This document shows, piece after piece, positions 1 to 8,057 of a stretch of DNA of 64,000 bases. The notes below the pieces were generated by a model. It was not told the DNA's origin. It did not search any database and was given only the letters and a program-made list of their open reading frames with translations. Origin of the DNA: JBFHIJ01 sp963678775 (GTDB lineage: Bacteria; Bacteroidota; Ignavibacteria; Kapaibacteriales; UBA2268); contig CAXXGR010000007.1 of NCBI GenBank assembly GCA_963678775.2, forward strand, positions 310,001-374,000, read 5' to 3'. Both the position numbers and the translations under genes were made by a program. Position 1 is the stretch's first letter. The number at the start of each line of letters is the position of its first letter.

Positions 1-107
1 CACGTAAGCATAAAAATTAAATAAAATTACTGAATTATATGTAAATTTGCTACTCAAAGCAGCATAAAGTCAATTTAAGAAATTTTTGTATAAGAGTAAC
101 TATTGTT

Positions 108-1442
108 ATGAAGATTTCTATCATAGGAGCCGGAAGAAGCGGTCTTGCAGCAGCGAAACTAGCTCACTCCAAAGGGTACGATGTATTCGTATCTGAAAGT
201 AAAACTAAAGAACACTACGCAGAAGCTGCCAATGAGTTTGATGATTTAGGTATCAATTACGAATTTGGCACTAATACTCAGGAAAAAATACTAAATGCTG
301 ACAGGTTAATCCTTTCACCGGGGGTGCCTCCGACTGTAGATTTTATAATCGAAGCGGAGAAAAAGGGAATGGATATAATAAGCGAACTGGAATTTGCCTG
401 GGAATTTACAAATCACAAAATAATTGCTATAACGGGTACCAATGGCAAAACAACAACTACTGCCTTGACAGGACATATCTTTAAGTCTGCCGGAGTAGAT
501 GTACATGTTTGTGGCAATATCGGTACTCCACTTTCGAGTGCTATTCCGCTTCTAAAAAAAGATTCGGTTATCGTGCTTGAGCTTAGCAGTTATCAGTTAG
601 ACAGAACCAAAAAATTTCGTCCTGATGTAGCTGTTATTTTAAATCTAACGCCTGATCATCTAAGTTATCATGGTAGCTTAGATAACTATAGAAAGGCAAA
701 ATACAAAATTACAGCAAATCAAACAGATGAGGATTCTCTAATAATAAATGGCGATGACGATGCACTTATTGCATCTGAAATTGACACAAAAGCCAACTTA
801 TTATTCTTTTCAGTGTCACCTTTAAATCGGGGGATTTATTTGCAAGGCGACACTATAAAATACCAAATCTCAAAGCAGCATAAAACGGAGGAGCTAATGA
901 CAGTTGGAAAACTATCTTTACCGGGTATTCACAATACATATAATTCTATGGCGGCAGCCTTAGCGGCGCGTGTTTTAGAAATTAGAAATGAAAATATCAG
1001 AGATAGCTTGATGAGTTTTCAAGGTGTGGAGCACAGATTGGAATTTGTGAAAAGCGTTATGGGAGTTGATTATATCAATGACTCTAAAGCTACCAACATC
1101 AATGCTACATGGTATGCTCTTTCTAGTTATGACAAACCAATAGTCTGGATTGCCGGAGGTAGAGGTGATAATAACGACTACTCACAACTCGATTCGCTTG
1201 TAGATAAGAATGTTAAATGCATAATTGCTATTGGCGAAGAAGCTGATGATGTTTTTAATCATTTCTGTTTAAAGACTAAAGTTGATAGAGCAAGTAGCTT
1301 AGAAGAAGCAGTGAAAATTGCTTCGGAATTAGCTGATTATGGAGAAATCGTTCTGTTTACACCTGCATGTAAATCTTTTGATATGTTTGCTAACTTTGAG
1401 CATCGCGGTCAGGTATTTAAATCTGCTGTTTGTTCGTTATAA
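108..1442 (+). CDS. murD: UDP-N-acetylmuramoyl-L-alanine--D-glutamate ligase MurD
   Basis: MurD adds D-glutamate to UDP-MurNAc-L-Ala in the cytoplasm, the second amino-acid step of the peptidoglycan peptide. The 444-residue protein has the usual family length. It starts with a Rossmann-type glycine motif (IIGAGRSGLAAA), carries the Mur-ligase ATP loop GTNGKTTT at residues 110-117, a central ELSSYQL segment, and the C-terminal domain with HRLEFV and the NDSKATN motif. No strong ribosome site is visible, but the start matches the conserved N-terminus. It precedes ftsW, as in many division and cell-wall clusters. The next Mur genes are not in the window. Confidence 0.95.
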   Translation: MKISIIGAGRSGLAAAKLAHSKGYDVFVSESKTKEHYAEAANEFDDLGINYEFGTNTQEKILNADRLILSPGVPPTVDFIIEAEKKGMDIISELEFAWEFTNHKIIAITGTNGKTTTTALTGHIFKSAGVDVHVCGNIGTPLSSAIPLLKKDSVIVLELSSYQLDRTKKFRPDVAVILNLTPDHLSYHGSLDNYRKAKYKITANQTDEDSLIINGDDDALIASEIDTKANLLFFSVSPLNRGIYLQGDTIKYQISKQHKTEELMTVGKLSLPGIHNTYNSMAAALAARVLEIRNENIRDSLMSFQGVEHRLEFVKSVMGVDYINDSKATNINATWYALSSYDKPIVWIAGGRGDNNDYSQLDSLVDKNVKCIIAIGEEADDVFNHFCLKTKVDRASSLEEAVKIASELADYGEIVLFTPACKSFDMFANFEHRGQVFKSAVCSL

Positions 1443-1453
1443 TGGTTGGTACT

Positions 1454-1484
1454 AAATTGCATTTCGTACTAAATTAGCAATTTT
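1454..1484 (+). terminator. weak candidate terminator after murD
   Basis: AAATTGC (1454-1460) can pair with GCAATTT (1477-1483) across a 16-base loop, but only four T residues follow. The stem is short and AT-rich, so this is a weak candidate. It lies in the 160-bp gap between murD and ftsW. Confidence 0.3.
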
Positions 1485-1602
1485 ACATATTTAACATTTG
1501 TACAGAGTAGCTGAGCGAATAATATTAACAAGAAAGAAGATTAGACTTATAGACCTATAATATTACTTATATATCCTATAATTCCTGAGGGGGGAAGAAT
1601 AG

Positions 1603-2724
1603 ATGGATAATTTGCAAAATAAAGGACATATCGACTGGTTTGTCCTTTTGCCTATTGCTGCATTGATGCTTTTCAGTAGCTCATTTGTATATTCAGCGAG
1701 TGCAGTAAAGTCTGCTATAGATTTTGGTGCATCCGATACTTTACTATGGAAACATATATTACGTATCGGTTTAGGAATATTTTTCATGATTAGCTTTGCT
1801 AAAATAGATTATCATATTTGGGATAGATTAGCAAAACCTATAATCTATATTGCTATAGCATTACTTGCATGGGTGCTTATAGGTGGTAAAACATATAATG
1901 GAGCTACCAGATGGCTTGATTTTGGTTTGTTTAACATACAACCTTCCGAGTTTGCTAAATTTGCTTTGGTGATTAATCTCGCGGCACTATTAAAATTTAA
2001 ACAGCCTGTTATAAAAGATTTGGAAAAAGGATTCTTACCTCTACTATTTTGGGTGGTCGCCGTTTGCGGATTAATCGCATTGCAACCTAACTTTTCGACA
2101 ATGATGGTAATATTTATTATCTCATTTATGATGCTGTTTATCGGAAATACTAATATTTTACATATTTTGAGTACAGGAACAATCGGACTGATTCTAGCCG
2201 CATTTTATGCAATATCAGCTGATTATCGTATGCAGAGAATATTATCTTTCTTTGGAATGAATGATGCATCTGCTGCTGCACAAAATGAAAACTACCAGCT
2301 TGATCAGGCTTTGATTGCTCTCGGAAATGGCGGTCTTACAGGTTTAGGCCCCGGTCAAAACAGACAAAGCAATTTCCTACCTGAACCCTATGGTGATTTT
2401 ATCTTCTCAATTATAGGAGAAGAATATGGGTTTATCGGGTTGTTAATTATTTTATTAGTGTTTGTCTGGATATTTTGGAGAGGTTTCAAAATTGCTAAAA
2501 ACGCACCTGATGATTTCGGATATTTTTTAGCAGCAGGTATTGTGCTGACTTTTGGTGTTTATGTTTTTGTAAATGCCGGAGTAAACACTGGTTTACTGCC
2601 AACTACAGGGGTTCCGATGCCATTTCTTAGTTATGGTGGTACGGCAGTACTTTTCAATGCCGCTGCAATAGGAATTTTACTAAACGTCTCTGCTCAATCA
2701 AATGTTTATCTTAAAAAGAAGTAA
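1603..2724 (+). CDS. ftsW: SEDS-family peptidoglycan glycosyltransferase FtsW
   Basis: This is a polytopic membrane protein of the SEDS family (FtsW/RodA/SpoVE), which polymerises lipid II at the septum or side wall together with a class B PBP. The 373 residues show about ten hydrophobic segments and the family signatures FLPEPYGDFIFSIIGEE and GLLPTTGVPMPFLSYGG. A GGGGGGAAG purine block about 10 bases upstream supports this start. I choose FtsW over RodA because it follows murD, the usual dcw-cluster position; RodA cannot be excluded from sequence alone. murG, the common next gene, is absent and two PH-domain membrane proteins follow instead. Confidence 0.87.
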   Translation: MDNLQNKGHIDWFVLLPIAALMLFSSSFVYSASAVKSAIDFGASDTLLWKHILRIGLGIFFMISFAKIDYHIWDRLAKPIIYIAIALLAWVLIGGKTYNGATRWLDFGLFNIQPSEFAKFALVINLAALLKFKQPVIKDLEKGFLPLLFWVVAVCGLIALQPNFSTMMVIFIISFMMLFIGNTNILHILSTGTIGLILAAFYAISADYRMQRILSFFGMNDASAAAQNENYQLDQALIALGNGGLTGLGPGQNRQSNFLPEPYGDFIFSIIGEEYGFIGLLIILLVFVWIFWRGFKIAKNAPDDFGYFLAAGIVLTFGVYVFVNAGVNTGLLPTTGVPMPFLSYGGTAVLFNAAAIGILLNVSAQSNVYLKKK

Positions 2725-2727
2725 AAT

Positions 2728-3198
2728 ATGAATCAATTAGACCCAACCATAAAAACCATTTGGCGAATTAATATTTTAGGGCGCTATTTGTTTTATTCGA
2801 TAGCATTATTTTTATTAGAGTGGCTTCTGATAGAACCAAATATAGTTTGGAAAATACCACTTGGTAGCATAAGTGCATTCGTGTTTACATTTGGGTTGAC
2901 TTGGGCGATATTTATGCCTATATATCGTTATAAATATTGGAAATTTTCAATAGAAGATAACGAGATAAGAATAAAATATGGCGTATTTACAAGAGTAACC
3001 ACTACTGCGCCTTTTGTTAGGATTCAGCACATTGATGTTCAGCAAAGTGTACTGGAAAGGATGAATGGTCTCTCAAGGCTGATTATTTATACTGCCGGCT
3101 CACGAGGAGCGGATATTTTGATTCCTGGTCTGCCAATCGAGTATGCAGAAGATATGAGAGATAGTTTGAAAGATCTAATTAGCACGGAAGAGTTCTAA
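2728..3198 (+). CDS. bacterial PH-domain (bPH2, YdbS-like) membrane protein
   Basis: This 156-residue protein has two hydrophobic segments near the N-terminus (about residues 20-65), then one bPH2 domain. The domain holds the recurring pattern of an ISI-like strand, KYGVFTRVTTTAPFVRIQHIDVQQS, and a T-A-G-S turn. It resembles YdbS of Bacillus, a small partner of the larger YdbT protein; the function of the family is not well established. The gene begins 3 bases after ftsW and overlaps the next gene by one base (TAATG), so all three are probably co-transcribed and translationally coupled. Confidence 0.8.
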   Translation: MNQLDPTIKTIWRINILGRYLFYSIALFLLEWLLIEPNIVWKIPLGSISAFVFTFGLTWAIFMPIYRYKYWKFSIEDNEIRIKYGVFTRVTTTAPFVRIQHIDVQQSVLERMNGLSRLIIYTAGSRGADILIPGLPIEYAEDMRDSLKDLISTEEF

Positions 3199-4667
3199 TG
3201 AAACGACTTCATCCCAATACAATCATATATAGGATTATCGTGGCATCCCCGCAGTATCTTCTACCGGCTTATCTAATATATAATAATCAAAGTAGGTATG
3301 AAGACAAGCTGTTTTTCTTCTTAGGGCTGTTTGCTTTATTATTCATATTGCCTGTAGCAATTTTGAATTATGTGTTTTATAAATATCAAATCAGCGAAAC
3401 CGAAGTCTTAATAAAGTCAGGTATTTTTGCTAAAAAGCAAAGAGTTATACCACTATCAAAAATTCAGAATATTAATATAGAACAAAACTTTCTGCAAAAG
3501 ATTTTACGAATTTCGCAGTTAAAGCTGGAAACCGCCGGAGATGCGACTTCTGAAGCAGCTTTGCAATATATTTCCTACAAAGAAGCTGAAAATATTCAAG
3601 AGTTTATTCAAGCTAAAAAAGAAAAACTTGACAAAGAAGACATAACTGAAAATAACTCAGAAAATTGCAATTCAGTTCCACTATCAGAGCAAGAAAAAGG
3701 TCGTGATGAAATATTTAGGCTGACTTCCAAAGAGCTATTACGTTTTGGTATGCTTAGATTTAGGCCTGTAGTTTTGTTATTTATGTCGTGGATGTATTCC
3801 TTTGCACAGCCATTTATATATTCAAGCGATATGACTGAATTTGACCATCTTGCAGATTATTTATCATCTCTTCAAAGTTTTGAATTAGTGCTGTATTTAT
3901 CTGCATTTGTTATAGTAATTATCGTAACTTCATGGTTGGCGGATATAGTTTTGACTTTTAATAAGTACTACAAATTCAACCTAAGAAAAGCCAAAGGTAA
4001 ATTACATAGTTCCTATGGATTTACAAGTACGAAAAAGGCAACAATACCTCTCAAACGCTTGCAATCTCTCACGCTTAAAACAAACATTATCAAGAAAATG
4101 TTTAACTTTTATTCTTTAGAAATACAAACTGCAGGATTTGGAGAGAATAACTTAAAACCGGAAGCAGTAATACCTTTCTCAAAAAAGGATAAAATATTAG
4201 CTTTGATACGAGATGTTTTTGATTTTAGAATGCCTGAAAAGCTACAAAGCATTTCACCTTTGAGTGTTAGAAGAGCCTTTTTCAAATTAGCATTATTCTG
4301 GTCAGTCTTGCTTTCACTTTTCACTTACTTTTTAAGCTATTACATATTGATTGGAGCCATGGTTTATCCATTGCTATATTTATTTGCCTATCTCAGATAT
4401 ATCAATCGTGGCTATATCATAGCAGGAGATAAATTAGCTGTAAAACAAGGCGTATGGTTTAAGAGATTCACAGTTATTCCTATACGAAAAATTCAGACAT
4501 TCAGAATCCATCAGACAATATTCCAACGTAGGTTAGGGCTTGCAACCATTAATGTAGACACTGCAGCATCAGGTATTACTGGTGATATATCAATAATTGA
4601 TATAGATTTGAGAGATGCAGCAAGACTCAACAATGGAATAAAAAAGAAGTTTTTTGAAACTTTGTAA
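3198..4667 (+). CDS. triple bPH2-domain (YdbT-like) membrane protein
   Basis: This 489-residue membrane protein contains three bPH2 repeats, each recognisable by a 'V-I-P-L/I-x-K/R-x-Q-x' strand followed by a T-A-G/A turn: around residues 75-115 (RVIPLSKIQNINIEQ), 275-320 (ATIPLKRLQSLTLK) and 420-465 (TVIPIRKIQTFRIHQ). Paired hydrophobic segments separate the repeats. It matches the large partner of YdbS/YdbT-type pairs. Its start codon overlaps the stop of the upstream single-domain gene. Lys-rich residues 140-165 form a hydrophilic linker. The function is unknown; a role in envelope or membrane stress has been discussed for relatives. Confidence 0.78.
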   Translation: MKRLHPNTIIYRIIVASPQYLLPAYLIYNNQSRYEDKLFFFLGLFALLFILPVAILNYVFYKYQISETEVLIKSGIFAKKQRVIPLSKIQNINIEQNFLQKILRISQLKLETAGDATSEAALQYISYKEAENIQEFIQAKKEKLDKEDITENNSENCNSVPLSEQEKGRDEIFRLTSKELLRFGMLRFRPVVLLFMSWMYSFAQPFIYSSDMTEFDHLADYLSSLQSFELVLYLSAFVIVIIVTSWLADIVLTFNKYYKFNLRKAKGKLHSSYGFTSTKKATIPLKRLQSLTLKTNIIKKMFNFYSLEIQTAGFGENNLKPEAVIPFSKKDKILALIRDVFDFRMPEKLQSISPLSVRRAFFKLALFWSVLLSLFTYFLSYYILIGAMVYPLLYLFAYLRYINRGYIIAGDKLAVKQGVWFKRFTVIPIRKIQTFRIHQTIFQRRLGLATINVDTAASGITGDISIIDIDLRDAARLNNGIKKKFFETL

Positions 4668-4756
4668 ATCTCTTTATAGTATTGTGTATAATAAAAGATT
4701 TTTATAGTTTAAGCGTTTGAATATCTTACTTTCTACAATATAGGATAAAAAATATT

Positions 4757-5596
4757 ATGGCTTGGTTTCTTAGAACTAAACAGAATATAGACAATCAAAA
4801 ATCTAAAGAAATGCCTAATGGCTTATGGACGAAATGCCCTTCTTGTAAAGAAGTCATATATAAAGATCAATTAGAAGAAGAACTCTACACCTGCTTTAAA
4901 TGTGGTCATCATTTTAGAATAGGTAGCAATGATTATATAGATATAATATTTGACAAGGATTCATTTGTAGAAACAAATACAGATATTAAATCTGCAGATC
5001 CATTAGAATTTACGGATACGAAACCTTACCCTCAGAGAATAGAAGAAGGCGATAAAAAAACAGGTCTAAATGATTCCGTTACTTCAGGATATGGTACTGT
5101 GGATGGTAGACAGCTTTCTGCTGCTTTTATGAACTTCAATTATATTGGCGGTTCGCTTGGTTCTGTAGCCGGCGAAAAGATTTACAGGGCTGCTAAGTAC
5201 TCTTTGGATAATAGAGTGCCTTTATTAGTCTTGTCTGCTTCCGGTGGTGCTCGGATGCAGGAAGCTGCATACTCACTAATGCAAATGGCAAAAACAAGCG
5301 CCATATTAGGAGAGCTAGCGGAAAATAAGATTCCTTACATTTCTTTTTTAACTGATCCTACTACCGGTGGAGTTAGTGCCTCTTATGCAATGCTCGGCGA
5401 TGTAAATATTGCAGAACCCGGAGCGCTTATCGGTTTTGCCGGACCAAGGGTTATAGAGCAGACTATTCGCAAGAAATTGCCACAAGGCTTCCAAAGGGCA
5501 GAATTTTTATTAGAGCATGGATTTTTAGATATGATTGTCAAAAGGCATGACCTAAAGACTAAAATTTCTGAATTAATCAAGTGGTATGGGTTTTAA
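4757..5596 (+). CDS. accD: acetyl-CoA carboxylase carboxyltransferase subunit beta AccD
   Basis: AccD with AccA transfers the carboxyl group from biotin-BCCP to acetyl-CoA to make malonyl-CoA for fatty acid synthesis. The 279 residues have the full family length. A four-cysteine zinc ribbon (C27, C30, C46, C49) is followed by the carboxyltransferase core with SASGGARMQE, TDPTTGGVSASYA and GFAGPRVIEQT. accA is not in the window. The stop codon lies two bases before the ATG of the following beta-barrel gene. Confidence 0.95.
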   Translation: MAWFLRTKQNIDNQKSKEMPNGLWTKCPSCKEVIYKDQLEEELYTCFKCGHHFRIGSNDYIDIIFDKDSFVETNTDIKSADPLEFTDTKPYPQRIEEGDKKTGLNDSVTSGYGTVDGRQLSAAFMNFNYIGGSLGSVAGEKIYRAAKYSLDNRVPLLVLSASGGARMQEAAYSLMQMAKTSAILGELAENKIPYISFLTDPTTGGVSASYAMLGDVNIAEPGALIGFAGPRVIEQTIRKKLPQGFQRAEFLLEHGFLDMIVKRHDLKTKISELIKWYGF

Positions 5597-5597
5597 A

Positions 5598-6410
5598 ATG
5601 ATTAGGCTTATTATTTTTCTGTTTCTCTTTATGTTTACAACGGGATTGCAATCACAGGGAGTCATACCAAAAGAGAAAGATGACCAATATAAATATAATC
5701 AGCTTTTTTTAGGAATTGGCTATCCGTTTATTGTAAATTCTAATGATTTTATTGAAGACTTCCAAGACTATTTGGGAGCTACAGAAAATACATTTTCTGC
5801 CAATACACTTTTGCAGTTTCAGTTTAAACTCAAGCCTATTTATAATATTAGAATTGGTTTAGATGTTTCTTATTACAGATTGACACTGAATGATACATAT
5901 TCTCTTGAAGCATTGCTTGCTAATGCCAAATATCAAAGAGACTTTAGTCAGGAGGTAGATGTTAGTAATATTCCCATATTTTTGACCTTTGATTATGTTC
6001 CTTATCCAATGCCATATAAATCATACCTTGGACTTGGTTTCGGTATTTGTTATAGCTCATTAACCTGGATGGAGTCCTTTTCAAGTGCATATAGGTTTGA
6101 CCATTATAAACCCGGAGAGCATATCAATGAAGACAATATATTACCTTGCTTAAAATTGTATACCGGGGTGGAGCTAAGTTTCGACGAAACATTAGATTAT
6201 TCTTTTTTAGGTTCTTTATGTTTCGAGTTGTCTTATATATTTTATTCAGGATCTGTGAAATTTTTTGAAAATACTTCGCAACAAAATTATTCTTTGCCCG
6301 TTGATTTAAATAGGGATTACAAGTTGTTCCCGAGTTCACTAAATTTATCTATGCTTGTATCATTTAATATGAGCGAGAAATTTTTCATCAGAAATAAGGA
6401 CAGAGACTAA
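5598..6410 (+). CDS. exported outer-membrane beta-barrel-like protein
   Basis: I do not recognise the family. A signal peptide (MIRLIIFLFLFMFTTGLQSQG) leads into about 250 residues rich in alternating aromatic and polar residues with Gly turns, as in small outer-membrane barrels, and ends in an F-x-M-S-E-K-F-F-I-R segment. I start at the ATG at 5598, just after the accD stop (TAAAATG), because the in-frame ATG at 5586 would add four residues overlapping accD. Reinitiation from accD is likely. The barrel is inferred from composition. Confidence 0.6.
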   Translation: MIRLIIFLFLFMFTTGLQSQGVIPKEKDDQYKYNQLFLGIGYPFIVNSNDFIEDFQDYLGATENTFSANTLLQFQFKLKPIYNIRIGLDVSYYRLTLNDTYSLEALLANAKYQRDFSQEVDVSNIPIFLTFDYVPYPMPYKSYLGLGFGICYSSLTWMESFSSAYRFDHYKPGEHINEDNILPCLKLYTGVELSFDETLDYSFLGSLCFELSYIFYSGSVKFFENTSQQNYSLPVDLNRDYKLFPSSLNLSMLVSFNMSEKFFIRNKDRD

Positions 6411-6493
6411 ACGAGCAAAAGTTGCGTAGGCGGATATTATATATCCATAAAAATCTAAAATATTTTTCAAAATTTATTACGGACGAGGTGGCT

Positions 6494-6781
6494 ATGCAAA
6501 CAAACGTAACATTCAGACATTTTAACGGGCAACATCCAAAATTACATCAGGCTGCTCTTGATACAGTCAAAAATTTTGAAAAGTATCATGACGGCATTCT
6601 TTCAGCGAATATAGATTTCATAAATGAGCACGACAAAGTTGTTCAATTTACGTTAAATCTTGAGGGTGATACGATTGTAGCCAAAGAAGAGAGTGATGAT
6701 TTTAATAAGAGTTTGAATTTAGCTTCTGATAAAGTTAAAAGACAAATACGGAAATGGAAAACAAAGCATTCCCATAAATAA
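6494..6781 (+). CDS. hpf: ribosome hibernation-promoting factor, short form
   Basis: This is a 95-residue HPF/YfiA-type protein, which binds the decoding region of the 30S subunit and stabilises inactive ribosomes in stationary phase. It shows the S30AE-domain pattern: beta strand with HFNGQHPKLHQAALD, then ISANIDF-like strands and a basic C-terminal helix (KVKRQIRKWKTKH). It lacks the C-terminal dimerisation domain of long HPF. An open frame extends upstream to 6422, but the ATG at 6494 follows a GGACGAGG ribosome site and matches the conserved N-terminus. Confidence 0.85.
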   Translation: MQTNVTFRHFNGQHPKLHQAALDTVKNFEKYHDGILSANIDFINEHDKVVQFTLNLEGDTIVAKEESDDFNKSLNLASDKVKRQIRKWKTKHSHK

Positions 6782-6801
6782 ATATTTTTCTTTATTTTAA
6801 G

Positions 6802-6828
6802 AAGGTCGGCGATGCCGACCTTTTTTTT
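6802..6828 (+). terminator. intrinsic terminator after hpf
   Basis: A perfect 9-bp stem AAGGTCGGC (6802-6810) with GCCGACCTT (6814-6822), a GAT triloop, and a run of eight T (6821-6828). It separates hpf from hprK, which therefore probably has its own promoter or depends on read-through. Confidence 0.92.
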
Positions 6829-6846
6829 CATATATAGAGATATGTT

Positions 6847-7866
6847 ATGGATCAGCTAAAAAATCTACAACCACTTACTCCAAACGAAATAAAAGTAGAT
6901 ACTTTGCTTGGATCTCCCTGCGATTTTGTCCACCTAAATGAGCCTGTGGGCTTAGATAATCTAATTTACGACAAGAATCTTTATAGGCCTCAATTAGCAC
7001 TTTCAGGTTATGTCGGCCTCTTTACTTATAAAAGAATACAGATATTTGGTAATACTGAAATGTATTATTTAGAGGATATGACTCTTGAAGAAAGAATCAA
7101 ATCTTTCAATGTTATTTGTAAATTCCCCATACCGTGCATTATTATTACAAACAATAATAAAATTGACAAAGAGCTTTTAGATATAGCTACAAACAATAAT
7201 ATTGCTGTATTTCGTACTGCTTATGATACTACTAAGACGTCTTACTTGCTTTCGGAGTACTTGGATGATCAATTTGCATTGCAAGTAGTTCTGCATGGCT
7301 CTTTAGTTGATGTTTATGGAGTAGGTATTCTATTCGTAGGTCGGAGTGGAATAGGTAAAAGTGAAATAGCTCTTGATTTGATAGAAAGAGGTCACCGATT
7401 AGTGGCAGATGATATAGTAATGCTGACCAAAAAGAGGGGTAGCATTCTTATGGGTACAGGCACTTCTCTTGTGCAGCACTTTATGGAATTTCGCGGATTG
7501 GGGATGATCGATATTCGACAAATATTTGGCATTAGATCTATACGATTTCAGAAACGTTTAGAAATATTAGTAGAGCTCGAAGATTATACGAGTGCCAGCG
7601 ACTATACCAGAACCGGATTAGAGGCAGATTCTATAAATATTTTGGGAATTGACCTTGAAACTATTAAATTACCAATATTCCCAGGTAAGAATATTACAGT
7701 GATTGCAGAAGTGATTGCATTAAACTATTTACTCAGAACTTATGGCTATAACTCTGCAAATGTATTTTCTGATAGATTATCCGAGACGATTCGTCAAAAA
7801 TCAACAATGGGTAGGGGATTTCACGATCAGCGAATTATAAATTATTTCCAAGGAGATAGGGAATAG
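6847..7866 (+). CDS. hprK: HPr kinase/phosphorylase HprK
   Basis: HprK phosphorylates and dephosphorylates a serine of HPr or an HPr-like protein. The 339 residues have an N-terminal MurF-like domain and a C-terminal kinase domain with the conserved H140 (LHGSLVDVYG), Walker A loop GRSGIGKS (residues 165-172), ADDIV, and the HprK signature GLGMIDIRQIFG. No PTS gene is in the window, which agrees with the HprK-without-sugar-PTS pattern of many Gram-negative bacteria. A strong terminator lies directly upstream. Confidence 0.93.
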   Translation: MDQLKNLQPLTPNEIKVDTLLGSPCDFVHLNEPVGLDNLIYDKNLYRPQLALSGYVGLFTYKRIQIFGNTEMYYLEDMTLEERIKSFNVICKFPIPCIIITNNNKIDKELLDIATNNNIAVFRTAYDTTKTSYLLSEYLDDQFALQVVLHGSLVDVYGVGILFVGRSGIGKSEIALDLIERGHRLVADDIVMLTKKRGSILMGTGTSLVQHFMEFRGLGMIDIRQIFGIRSIRFQKRLEILVELEDYTSASDYTRTGLEADSINILGIDLETIKLPIFPGKNITVIAEVIALNYLLRTYGYNSANVFSDRLSETIRQKSTMGRGFHDQRIINYFQGDRE

Positions 7867-8057
7867 CATTGAGTTAATTTTTCTGTTATACTCTAATGAA
7901 GTAAAATTATTAAGACTTTCGCATAGTGAAATATGGTTTAAAAATGCGAAGTAATAATAAAAATTACATAATTCCTGCCTCTTAGTATGGATATTTGTTT
8001 AATTTAGTAGAAAATAGAGAATTACAATAAATATAATTTAATAAAGGTGCTTTGATT

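Noticed and set aside
1..107. A possible C-terminal remnant of an upstream gene before murD
   Set aside because: The frame from base 1 closes after seven codons and matches no recognisable C-terminus.
7918..7950. Inverted repeat TTCGCAT ... ATGCGAA upstream of dsbD
   Set aside because: Seven-base arms with a 19-base spacer and no T-run; too weak to call a terminator or operator.
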